A stretch of DNA of 64,000 bases from Bradyrhizobiaceae bacterium. Its GTDB lineage: Bacteria; Pseudomonadota; Alphaproteobacteria; Rhizobiales; Xanthobacteraceae. Under the pieces are notes generated by a model that saw nothing but the letters and a program-made list of their open reading frames with translations, searched no databases and was not told where the DNA came from. The stretch's first letter is position 1. Each line of letters begins with the position of its first letter. Positions 18,061-25,915 of the stretch are shown piece after piece. A program made the translations under genes and the position numbers. The DNA lies in assembly GCA_020853885.1 (NCBI GenBank), contig JADYXZ010000002.1:1-64000 (forward strand), given 5' to 3'.

Positions 18061-19080
18061 CTATCGCAACACACGAGTGCTTTTCGGAGCCGCGGTGCTG
18101 TTTCTGATCACAAGTGTCGTCGGGCTAACGGCAATGTGCGGATCTTTGCCCTGTTGTCTGCTGGTCTTCAATCGATGAAGCAGCCAAAGGGCGCAGCCGG
18201 TTGTGATTTCCTCAATCGGAAGTTTGAGCGTCGTCAGTCCCGGCCCCCACCAGCGTTGCCACGGTCCATCGCCGAAGCCGACAATGGAAATTTGGTTGGG
18301 TACTTTGACGTTGAGCTTTGAGAGTTGCTCTGCAACGCCCAATGTCACGAGGACCGCACCGGTGATAATTGCGGTCGCTGGCTTTCGGCCTTGTACAAGT
18401 TTGTGAACTGCTTCGGTACCAAACTTTAATTCAGGAGGACCGAGCAGAACCAGGCTATCGTCGATCTTGAGGCCGGCTTCCGTCATCGCGCGTCTGAAAC
18501 CTTTGTATCGCGCCTTGCCGGTCGGAAAAGTGTTGTCGCCGATGTAGGCGATCTTCTTGTGTCCTAGTCCAATCAAATGATTTGCGGCGTCGACGATGGC
18601 CTGTTCGTCGTCGAGGCCGAACCAGTCGCCCAGCGAGGCGATACGGCGCAGCAGTTGAACGTGCGGAATTTTGCTCAACATCTCCGCGGTCTCGCGGCGC
18701 GGATTGGCCGATGGAACGATGACAACCCCCGCAACGCGCGCGCTCATCAATTCCCGCATCTGCTGCATCTCGCGGTTCGGGTCGTCGTCGGTAATGGACA
18801 AGGTGAGATGATAGCCCTCGCTCTCGAAGCCGGTAGAGAGTATGTGCGCCACCATCGAGTAAAATTCGCTTCGGATATCCGGCACGAGCAAGCTGATCAG
18901 GTGGCTTGACCCGCCGCGCATGACGCGTGCGGCAGTATTTGCGACATAACCGAGGCGTTCGGCCGCCTCCTGCACGCGTTCTTTCGTCTCCCGGCTGATG
19001 CGAGGGTGATCGGTCAGTGCTCGGCCGACGGTCGATATGGATAAGCCCAACTCTCGCGCGATGTCTTTGATCGTGATCAT
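18061..19080 (-). CDS. LacI family transcriptional regulator 1
   Basis: 339 residues from the ATG at 19080. MITIKDIARELGLSISTVGR is the LacI helix-turn-helix, followed by the hinge helix RLGYVANTAARVMRGG and a periplasmic-binding-like effector domain (ISLLVPDIRSEFYSMVAHIL). One oddity is Gly in STVGRAL where most family members have Ser. The gene diverges from the split transketolase; its operators are proposed at 19200-19217 and 13215-13230. Upstream in-frame codons could extend it by 16 residues, but family similarity starts at MITIKDIA. Confidence 0.92.
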   Translation of the reverse strand: MITIKDIARELGLSISTVGRALTDHPRISRETKERVQEAAERLGYVANTAARVMRGGSSHLISLLVPDIRSEFYSMVAHILSTGFESEGYHLTLSITDDDPNREMQQMRELMSARVAGVVIVPSANPRRETAEMLSKIPHVQLLRRIASLGDWFGLDDEQAIVDAANHLIGLGHKKIAYIGDNTFPTGKARYKGFRRAMTEAGLKIDDSLVLLGPPELKFGTEAVHKLVQGRKPATAIITGAVLVTLGVAEQLSKLNVKVPNQISIVGFGDGPWQRWWGPGLTTLKLPIEEITTGCALWLLHRLKTSRQQGKDPHIAVSPTTLVIRNSTAAPKSTRVLR

Positions 19081-19199
19081 AGGAAGGTGGATGCCTAAAT
19101 GCGCTAACGATTGCAAGAGCAGCAACATTACAGCATTGTCAGAAACCTCAAAGTGCCGGTATTATTGGGATTGACAACCCCCAAGATCGGCATTTAGCC

Positions 19200-19217
19200 T
19201 GCGCGAACGTTCGCGCA
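19200..19217. promoter_or_regulatory. LacI-type operator in the LacI/transketolase divergent region
   Basis: TGCGCGAACGTTCGCGCA is a perfect 18-bp palindrome between the regulator (start 19080, minus) and the transketolase genes (plus). It ends 2 nt before the ATG at 19220 and shares 16 consecutive bases with 13215-13230. Its position suggests repression of the transketolase promoter and autoregulation. Confidence 0.8.
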
Positions 19218-19219
19218 AA

Positions 19220-20059
19220 ATGCATTTCCAGAATCTCCGAGAGCCGCCCGTGAATCCAGCTTCGGCCCCAGAACTGCGTCGCCTCGCAACCAAAATTCGC
19301 CTGAACGCGACCAAAATGGTCGCGATCCAGGGCTTCGGCTATCTGGGTCAGGCGCTTTCATCCGCGGAAATCGTAGCGACGATGTTCGGCGGCGGCTTTG
19401 TTCGCCGCGGCCAGGACAAATTCGTGATGTCGCCTGGCCACTACGTCATCGTGCTCTATGCCGTCGCCGCTGAGCTCGGACTGCTGAGCCGGGAAGAACT
19501 GGCAAACTATGGCAAAGACGCCGCCCTGCTCGAGGCGATCGGCACGGAGCGGACGCCGCTTTTCGATCTCGTCTGCGGATCGCTGGGGCAGGGCTTGTCC
19601 GGTGCGGTCGGCTTTGCGCTGAGCGCCCGTTTAAAGAAGAGCGATGCCCGCACTTATGCGTTTCTCAGCGACGGTGAGATGGAGGAAGGCCAGGTGTGGG
19701 AAGCGGCGATGTTCGCCGCGCACAACAAGCATCGCATGGGACAATTGACCGTCGTCATCGACGCGAACAATTCGCAGGTCGATGGCACCGTGACCTTCGT
19801 CACCACCATCGAGCCGCTCGTCGACAAATGGCGCTCGTTTGGATGGCGCGTCGAAGAAGTCGACGGTCATGACGTATCCGCCTTGCAGGCGGCCTTTGCG
19901 AAAGGTCCTGCTGCGCCCGAGCCGCTTGTCATCATCGCTCGAACGGAAATTCTCGGCCGCATGAAGTCCATCCCTTCGACCGCGGATGGTCACTTCATCA
20001 AGCTCGACAAGGATTTGGAGCGAGCCGTCTTGAAAGAGTTGGAGGCCGCCCTTGCGTGA
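19220..20059 (+). CDS. Transketolase-like protein, N-terminal (ThDP-binding) subunit
   Basis: 279 residues equal to the N-terminal third of transketolase. LSSAEIVATMF, the His in MSPGHYVIVLYA, GSLGQGLSGAVGFALSARLK, and the ThDP/metal motif from SDGEMEEGQVWEA to VIDANNSQVDG are all present. It needs the partner encoded next to form an active site. Split transketolases of this type are known in apulose-4-phosphate cleavage and related sugar catabolism. The ATG at 19220 sits only 2 nt after the operator palindrome, leaving no room for a ribosome-binding site; a GTG at 19250 is an alternative, or the mRNA may be leaderless. Confidence 0.9.
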   Translation: MHFQNLREPPVNPASAPELRRLATKIRLNATKMVAIQGFGYLGQALSSAEIVATMFGGGFVRRGQDKFVMSPGHYVIVLYAVAAELGLLSREELANYGKDAALLEAIGTERTPLFDLVCGSLGQGLSGAVGFALSARLKKSDARTYAFLSDGEMEEGQVWEAAMFAAHNKHRMGQLTVVIDANNSQVDGTVTFVTTIEPLVDKWRSFGWRVEEVDGHDVSALQAAFAKGPAAPEPLVIIARTEILGRMKSIPSTADGHFIKLDKDLERAVLKELEAALA

Positions 20060-21059
20060 ACCGCCGTTCAAAACGATTCTGAAGCCCTACGGCGAAGCGC
20101 TACTAACGCTCGCCCAGACGCGCCCCGAAATCGTCTGTCTTGGCGCGGATCTCACCCGGCAAACCGAAACGGACATTTTTCGCGACGCGATTCCGGATCG
20201 CTTTCTCAATGTAGGCATGGCCGAAGCGAATATGATCAGCATCGCAGGTGCGATGGCGCGCGATGGTCACGTGGTGTTCGTGAACACGTTCGGCGTGTTC
20301 TGCACGCGGCGTTGCTACGACCAGATCGCAATGTCGGTCGCTTATCCGAACGTCAACGTGAAGATCGTCGGCTTCATGCCGGGCCTTTCAAGCCCTGGCG
20401 GCCCGAGCCACCAGGCGATCGAGGACGTCGCGCTGATGCGCGCTCTTCCCAATATGCTGGTCGTCGATCCTGCGGATGCGATTGAAGTTCGGCAGGCGGT
20501 TCAAGCAGTCGCCGATCATCCCGGTCCGGTTTATCTGCGTCTGAAGCGGGGCGAGAATCCGCTGATTTTCGACGACGATCACAAGTTCAGTCTGAAGAAG
20601 GCGCATGTCATCCGGAGCCACAAGAGTTCGGACGTTTGCATCATCGCCTCCGGCATGATGCTGCCGTCCGCGCTCGCGGCAACCAGGATTCTCGAGAGCA
20701 AGGGTTTGACCGTATCGATCGTCAACGTGCCGGTGATTAAGCCGCTGGACGCAGAGACGATCATTCCGATCGTGCAACAGAGTGGGGTCGTCGTGACCGC
20801 CGAAAATCATACCATCTTTGGCGGCCTCGGCTCCGCCGTTGCCGAGGCGATGGCGGAAGAGGGAGTTCCGGTCCCGCTTCATCGCGTCGGCATCCGGGAC
20901 GTTTTCGCCGAGTCCGGCAGCCGGGAATACCTGTTCAGCAAATACGGCCTCAGCACGCAAAATATTCTGAATGCGGTGTGGGCCGGGTTGCATCTCAATA
21001 CCCCGGTGCCTGTTGCGCCGGTGCATAAGACGACACCAGGCGAATACGCGCCGGTCTAA
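20052..21059 (+). CDS. Transketolase-like protein, C-terminal (Pyr) subunit
   Basis: 335 residues, equal to the central pyrimidine-binding and C-terminal domains of transketolase. FLNVGMAEANMISIAGAMAR carries the catalytic glutamate that activates ThDP; GPSHQAIEDVALMRALPNM follows, and the last domain contains IIASGMMLPSALAA. It starts with TTG at 20052, overlapping the N-terminal subunit gene by 8 nt. No kinase gene is next to the pair, so the substrate may be a non-phosphorylated ketose or a different dicarbonyl. Confidence 0.9.
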   Translation: MREPPFKTILKPYGEALLTLAQTRPEIVCLGADLTRQTETDIFRDAIPDRFLNVGMAEANMISIAGAMARDGHVVFVNTFGVFCTRRCYDQIAMSVAYPNVNVKIVGFMPGLSSPGGPSHQAIEDVALMRALPNMLVVDPADAIEVRQAVQAVADHPGPVYLRLKRGENPLIFDDDHKFSLKKAHVIRSHKSSDVCIIASGMMLPSALAATRILESKGLTVSIVNVPVIKPLDAETIIPIVQQSGVVVTAENHTIFGGLGSAVAEAMAEEGVPVPLHRVGIRDVFAESGSREYLFSKYGLSTQNILNAVWAGLHLNTPVPVAPVHKTTPGEYAPV

Positions 21060-21132
21060 GAGGCCGAAACCACCAACAAACAAACAACTCCACATCCACG
21101 CTCAAACAGGTCAGTGAGCTCAGAGGAAGCCA

Positions 21133-21996
21133 ATGTCATTGCAGTCGTTTATCCCGAATCCGAAATTCGAGGATTACAAAGAAGCCTTCAAGGATATGTA
21201 CAAGCTTGAGCGCCGCGCCGACGGCGTCATCCTTGCGCAAGCGCATACTAAAGGGGGGCCCATCCAGCTGAGCGTTGAGAACCACCGCTCGGTCGGTCAA
21301 CTCTTCCGCACGATTGGCGCGGACACCGAGAACGAAATCCTGATCTTCACCGGCAGCGGCGACGAATTCATGATGGACGCTGATCCGGAGGGCTTCAAGC
21401 TCGAAGAGAAGGATTTGGCGTATTGGGCCTACGAATACGCTTACAAGGATGGCCGCATTAACGTCGCGTCGCTCATCACCGACCTCGAAATTCCGACGAT
21501 CGGGGTGTTGAACGGTCCGGGTTTCCACACCGAAATCTGTCTGATGTGCGACCTGACGATCTGCAGCGAAGACGCGGTTATCTTTGACCTGCACTACGAC
21601 ATCGGTTCGGTTCCGGGCGACGGCATCAATGTCTGCTTCCAGGAACTCCTGGGAACCAAGCGTGCGGCTTACGCACTGCTCACGGGCGAGGCGATCGATG
21701 CGCAGACCGCGCTTCGCTACGGCATGGTGAACGAAGTCGTGCCGAGAGATAAGCTCATTTCGCGTGCGTACGAGCTGGCGGATCACATCATGACCCAGCC
21801 GCGAACGACGCGTCGTCTGACGACGCAAATTGTTCGTCGCCCCTGGCGCCGCCGCCTCGTCGACGATCTCGAAATGGGTTGGGCGACGCAGATGTTCAGC
21901 ACGATGGCGAAAGAGGCTGCGATCCACAGCCGCGACCACATCAAGAACACCGTCGACTACGTGCGCAAAGGCCGGAAGAATAACTTCGACAAGTAA
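21133..21996 (+). CDS. Crotonase-fold protein similar to 6-oxocamphor hydrolase
   Basis: 287 residues of the enoyl-CoA hydratase superfamily. The region GSVPGDGINVCFQELLG and TGEAIDAQTALRYGMVNEVV resembles 6-oxocamphor hydrolase, a C-C hydrolase of cyclic beta-diketones, more than CoA-dependent crotonases. His in FDLHYDIG and Asp in VPGDG match the diketone-hydrolase catalytic His and Asp positions as I remember them. In this operon it may cleave a cyclic or branched 1,3-diketone made by the dehydrogenases nearby. It could instead be an atypical hydratase; confidence in the superfamily is high, in the reaction moderate. Confidence 0.82.
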   Translation: MSLQSFIPNPKFEDYKEAFKDMYKLERRADGVILAQAHTKGGPIQLSVENHRSVGQLFRTIGADTENEILIFTGSGDEFMMDADPEGFKLEEKDLAYWAYEYAYKDGRINVASLITDLEIPTIGVLNGPGFHTEICLMCDLTICSEDAVIFDLHYDIGSVPGDGINVCFQELLGTKRAAYALLTGEAIDAQTALRYGMVNEVVPRDKLISRAYELADHIMTQPRTTRRLTTQIVRRPWRRRLVDDLEMGWATQMFSTMAKEAAIHSRDHIKNTVDYVRKGRKNNFDK

Positions 21997-22115
21997 GCGT
22001 TCGAGCCGTTCAAAGTGTGATCGCTAATGAAGGAAGCTGGCAAAAGCCTTGCAAATAACGACCCGCTAGCGAGCCTGTATGGCGACGGCCGCTTGCTTCC
22101 TTTGGGGAGCGTCGA

Positions 22116-22991
22116 ATGGATGTTGGGTTCATAGGGCTGGGCTCCATGGGGCTTCCCATGGCCGCCAATCTTGTAAAAGCGGGTCACCACGTAACTGTAT
22201 GGGCGCGCTCCAAAGACGCCTGCGCGGCGGCCGCTGCCTTCGGCGCGACGGTTGCTGCAAATGCCAAGGAGACTTTCGCGGGCGACGCTTTCATCTCCAT
22301 TCTTTCCGATGACGAATCGGTGCGGAAGGTCGTGATGGAGAGCGATATGCTGCCGTCGGGCGGCACGAATACGGTTCACATTAATATGGCGACAGTCTCG
22401 GCAGCCTTCGCCCGCGAGATTGCTGCGCATCATGCGAAACTCGGAATTCCCTATATTTCTGCGCCGGTTTTTGGCCGCTCGGAAGCTGCCGCGGCGGGAA
22501 AGCTGAATATTCTTGCCGCCGGCGATCAGAAGGCCTTCGCGAAAGTGCAGCCGTTGTTCGACGCGATGGGGCAGCGTACCTGGAATTTGGGCGACGATCC
22601 GGGCAGGGCGAATGTCGTGAAGATCGGCGGCAATTTCATGCTTGCCTGCGCGCTTGAGGCGATTTCCGAAGCGGTCGCATTGAACGAAGCGCATGGCGTG
22701 AAGCCCGCAGACTTCATCGAGATCATGACCAATACGATCTTTACGGCGCCGTCCTACAAGGCATATGGCGAGATCATCGCGCACCAGCGCTTCGAGCCTG
22801 CCTCCTTCAAGCTCACACTGGGTCTGAAGGATGTTCGTCTTGCTCTTGCAGCAGGCGACTCTAAAAACGTCGCGTTACCTTTCGGCAGCATTCTGAGAGA
22901 CAATTTCTTGGACGCCCTGGCCCATGGTGATGCGGATAAAGAGTGGGCGGCGGTTAGCAATGTAGCCCGTAGGCGAGCGAAGTTGACTTAA
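22116..22991 (+). CDS. 3-hydroxyisobutyrate dehydrogenase-family oxidoreductase
   Basis: 291 residues. The N-terminal VGFIGLGSMGLPMAANLVKAG is the NAD(P)-binding signature of beta-hydroxyacid dehydrogenases. FGRSEAAAAGKLNILAAGD is the substrate loop and VVKIGGNFMLACALEAISEA contains the catalytic lysine. Family members oxidise 3-hydroxy acids or tartronate-type acids, or reduce their semialdehydes. GGGGAGCG precedes the start. It closes the plus-strand group begun by the transketolase subunits and is convergent with LacI regulator 2. Confidence 0.9.
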   Translation: MDVGFIGLGSMGLPMAANLVKAGHHVTVWARSKDACAAAAAFGATVAANAKETFAGDAFISILSDDESVRKVVMESDMLPSGGTNTVHINMATVSAAFAREIAAHHAKLGIPYISAPVFGRSEAAAAGKLNILAAGDQKAFAKVQPLFDAMGQRTWNLGDDPGRANVVKIGGNFMLACALEAISEAVALNEAHGVKPADFIEIMTNTIFTAPSYKAYGEIIAHQRFEPASFKLTLGLKDVRLALAAGDSKNVALPFGSILRDNFLDALAHGDADKEWAAVSNVARRRAKLT

Positions 22992-23027
22992 GCAATCCAG
23001 ATTGGGTTCCCTGATGGCGCACATAAA

Positions 23028-24062
23028 TCAGGTTGCTCTACCGGACAGTTCGGCGCAGGAGCCCCTGATGATGAAATCGGTTGGAAGCATAACTTTGGCT
23101 GGCTTCAGCTCGGCCCCATTTGAAAGACGGCGAAGCAGGATTAGTCCTGCAGCGCGACCGATTGCTTCCATGTCGCGTGCAATGACGGTCAGAGGTGGAT
23201 CGAGCAGGTTCGACAAATCGGTTTCGTCGCATCCTATTAGTGAAATGTCGTCCGGAATTCGAAGTTTCAACTGACGGATCGCGCGTATCGCTCCGGCTAC
23301 AAGCCGATTCCCACCCGCAATGATAGCTGTCGGCCGGTCGGCGTGAGCGAGCAAATCATACGTCTCTTGAAAGCCGAATTCTTCGGAGAGGCTGCCGGAT
23401 CTGACGAGATCCGGGCTAAACCTCGCTCCGAGATCGGTATGGGCTTCCATAAATCCGGCGAGACGCTCGCGCCCTGGGCGCTCCGAAAGGCTGCCCGTGA
23501 TCAGCGCAATGCGTCGGTGATTCAGTCGCCACAAATATTCAGCCGCCTTTTTCATTCCCGATCTGTGATCGGAAAAGACAGCGTCAAGGTCTATATCGAT
23601 TTCGCGATCCAGCAGGACTATGGGGAGTCGGGAGGCCTTTATCCCCCCTAGAATTTCCGGGTCCTTCTCGTCCGATACGGTCAAGAGTATGGCGTCTACT
23701 CGACCAACATCGAGCAGGGTCATTAGCTTTATCTCTCGATCACGGTTGTTTCCTGTATTCGCGAAAAGAACGAAGAACCCATTATCCTTCAAAATTCGCT
23801 CGACGGAATTTGCAATTTTTGCAAACAGCGGATTGGAGATATCGCTGACAACAAACGCGATCGTTTTGGTCGCATTTGATCGCATCGACCGCGCGGCTGC
23901 GTTTGGCTTAAAGCCGAGCTCGACAATTGCCGCGGTAACTCGATTGACGATTTCCCGACTGACCGTTGGGTTTCCGTTGATCACACGCGAAACTGTGCCG
24001 ACAGATACGTTTGCGCGCGCTGCCACATCCTTGATGGTGCATTTCGAGATTGGCTGCGTCAT
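23028..24062 (-). CDS. LacI family transcriptional regulator 2
   Basis: 344 residues. The DNA-binding domain reads CTIKDVAARANVSVGTVSRV with hinge region LGFKPNAAARSMRS. The effector domain begins TIAFVVSDISNPLFAKI. It is the third gene of a minus-strand operon after the TIM-barrel and SDR genes, 4 nt after the SDR. Two GAAACG-type palindromes in the promoter region of that operon (25784-25795 and 25904-25913) are its likely operators, implying autoregulation. Confidence 0.93.
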   Translation of the reverse strand: MTQPISKCTIKDVAARANVSVGTVSRVINGNPTVSREIVNRVTAAIVELGFKPNAAARSMRSNATKTIAFVVSDISNPLFAKIANSVERILKDNGFFVLFANTGNNRDREIKLMTLLDVGRVDAILLTVSDEKDPEILGGIKASRLPIVLLDREIDIDLDAVFSDHRSGMKKAAEYLWRLNHRRIALITGSLSERPGRERLAGFMEAHTDLGARFSPDLVRSGSLSEEFGFQETYDLLAHADRPTAIIAGGNRLVAGAIRAIRQLKLRIPDDISLIGCDETDLSNLLDPPLTVIARDMEAIGRAAGLILLRRLSNGAELKPAKVMLPTDFIIRGSCAELSGRAT

Positions 24063-24066
24063 TGGA

Positions 24067-24843
24067 TCAGCGCATCAACATTCCGCCGTTCATGTCCAGC
24101 GTGTGTCCGGTAATGGACGCCCCCCATCTGCTGCACAGCAAAGTCACGAATGCTGCCACCTCTTCGGGTTGCGTGGCTTTTCGGATGGGCACACTATTAA
24201 TCAGTTCAGCAAGTTGGCGGTCCGTGAGGGTGTCGGTAATCATTCTCGTCATAACAACGGCTGGAGAAATGGCGTTTACCGTTACGCCGGAGTCGGCCGC
24301 CTCCAGGGCCAGCGACTTGGTAAGGGCCAGTGTGCCTGCCTTGGTCACGCTATAGGCGGCGGTCCCCACACGCCCGCCCATCTGCCCCGCGATGCTTGCG
24401 AAGTTGATGATCCTTCCCCATTGTTGATTGCGCATGTGCGGCAGGCATGCCTGTGACAAGAAGAACTGACTTTTGAGGTTGGTGTCCATCAACCGTTGCC
24501 AGCTTTCCTCGGTCACGTCTTGCAAGTCGGTCCGCTCCACGATGCCGGCAATGTTGATCAGAATATCGATACGGCCAAACGTAGCGAGGGCGCTGTCGAC
24601 GACCTTGCGCGCTTCTTCAACCAGTGACAAATCGCAGGCAATCAGGGCGATGTTCGTACCCGGTGTAAATTGCCTTGCGAGTTCGTCGCCATCGATATCA
24701 ACCAGCACCAACCGCACGCCATACGCGGCCAGGCAGCGCGCCGTGGACAGGCCGATACCCCGGGACGCGCCGGTCACGATCGCCACGCGGCCATCGAGAT
24801 CCAGATCGTCGAACAGCCGCATCGATCTGTCGTCATGAACCAT
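24067..24843 (-). CDS. Short-chain dehydrogenase/reductase (FabG-like)
   Basis: 258 residues, classical SDR: VAIVTGASRGIGLSTARCLA cofactor loop, NIAG structural motif, Ser in NFASIAG, and the catalytic Tyr-x3-Lys in AAYSVTKAG. The end GHTLDMNGGML is typical. Asp in LVLVDIDGDE at the end of the second strand favours NAD over NADP. It lies between the TIM-barrel gene and LacI 2 in one operon and probably oxidises a sugar or sugar acid. A start at 24822 (MRLFDDL) is also possible. Confidence 0.92.
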   Translation of the reverse strand: MVHDDRSMRLFDDLDLDGRVAIVTGASRGIGLSTARCLAAYGVRLVLVDIDGDELARQFTPGTNIALIACDLSLVEEARKVVDSALATFGRIDILINIAGIVERTDLQDVTEESWQRLMDTNLKSQFFLSQACLPHMRNQQWGRIINFASIAGQMGGRVGTAAYSVTKAGTLALTKSLALEAADSGVTVNAISPAVVMTRMITDTLTDRQLAELINSVPIRKATQPEEVAAFVTLLCSRWGASITGHTLDMNGGMLMR

Positions 24844-24898
24844 TTGACAATCCGGGTTGGATCACCCGAGAGAAGATGCGCCGCCGGCAGACACCGAT

Positions 24899-25768
24899 TC
24901 AGGCAGCAATGTATCCTTCGAGTTCTCGCTTCAGTTTTAGTGTTTCAGTCAATACGTCGATATCGTTGCACCCCCGGTAGTTCACGCAGACATACTCGAG
25001 CGCGACGTTGCCCTTGTAGGATTGCTTCTTCAATTCGCCGATGATCGCCCTGAAATCGAGAATGCCTTCCTCCATCCGGCACTGAAGTCTCTCCCGATTT
25101 GCCTGTCGGGCGTGGACGTGACCGGCGTAGGGGATCAGGACATGAACATCCTCGATTGAGTGGCCCTGAGGCATGAAATGCGAATAGTCGAGACTGATCT
25201 TCAGCCCGGGTACATCATGCAGCATGCGCTGGCAGGTCTCGATCGTGCCCATGATCGATTCGGCATGCGGCTCGGGGCGGACCTCGATGCCTCGAGCGCC
25301 AGCGTACTCGACCATGCGGGTCAGTTCGGAACGCGCGATCTTATAGATATCCTCGAATTCGAATCCCAAGTCTTTATACTTCACGCCAGAGCTAAGCGTT
25401 ATGCCGGGGCAATCGATCTCTTCGCAGAATTTCACGAAGCTCTTGAACATTTCGAAGTTGTCAGCCCGCGCAGCGGGATCGGGCTGAGTGATCGTGCACT
25501 TGAGCTCGTCTTTGACCTCCGAAATGTACTTGTTTCGAAACCAAATGAAACTGTCGTCGATCTTGAGCCCGAGCGGCTTGAAGATGCCGTTGACCCGCGC
25601 TGCTTCGCGGCTCGGGTCGGCCCGCAGACTGGGCCAGTCGATATGCGACCAGCCCACAGCGGTCGTGGAAAACCCCAACGCCTTTACGACTTGGGCGGCG
25701 CCCTCCAGTGAAAGATGACCCTGCAGATGCTGGATCCCGAAGCTCCAGCAAGGCACCCCTAGCTCCAT
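24899..25768 (-). CDS. Xylose isomerase-like TIM-barrel sugar epimerase/isomerase
   Basis: 289 residues of the AP-endonuclease-2/xylose-isomerase TIM-barrel family. Metal-ligand candidates are Glu in EVRPEPHAES, Asp and His in KISLDYSHFM, the His pair in AGHVHARQANR and Glu in NVALEYVCV. Such enzymes are sugar epimerases, isomerases, IolE-type dehydratases or 3-oxo-acid decarboxylases. The first gene of a three-gene minus-strand operon, it begins MELGVPCWSFGIQHLQGH with GGGGAAG upstream on its strand. The substrate is not predictable. Confidence 0.88.
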   Translation of the reverse strand: MELGVPCWSFGIQHLQGHLSLEGAAQVVKALGFSTTAVGWSHIDWPSLRADPSREAARVNGIFKPLGLKIDDSFIWFRNKYISEVKDELKCTITQPDPAARADNFEMFKSFVKFCEEIDCPGITLSSGVKYKDLGFEFEDIYKIARSELTRMVEYAGARGIEVRPEPHAESIMGTIETCQRMLHDVPGLKISLDYSHFMPQGHSIEDVHVLIPYAGHVHARQANRERLQCRMEEGILDFRAIIGELKKQSYKGNVALEYVCVNYRGCNDIDVLTETLKLKRELEGYIAA

Positions 25769-25783
25769 AATCTTCCCCTAATA

Positions 25784-25913
25784 TGAACCGTTTCACAAAA
25801 CTATCGACCAATGTGAGGTGCTGCAAGTCCACATTGAGGGCAATTCGCCACACCTAGGGCCTATTGTCCGCCCGCATGCGCCGGACTTAGGATATCCTCT
25901 GTGGAAACGTTTC
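25784..25913. promoter_or_regulatory. Divergent promoter region with two LacI-type operators
   Basis: TGAACCGTTTCA (25784-25795, one mismatched pair) and GAAACGTTTC (25904-25913, perfect) share the consensus GAAACGTTTC of LacI-family sites. They flank the space between the minus-strand TIM-barrel operon, which contains LacI 2, and the plus-strand dehydrogenase at 25916. This suggests LacI 2 controls both directions, possibly by looping over about 120 bp. Confidence 0.72.
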
Positions 25914-25915
25914 AT

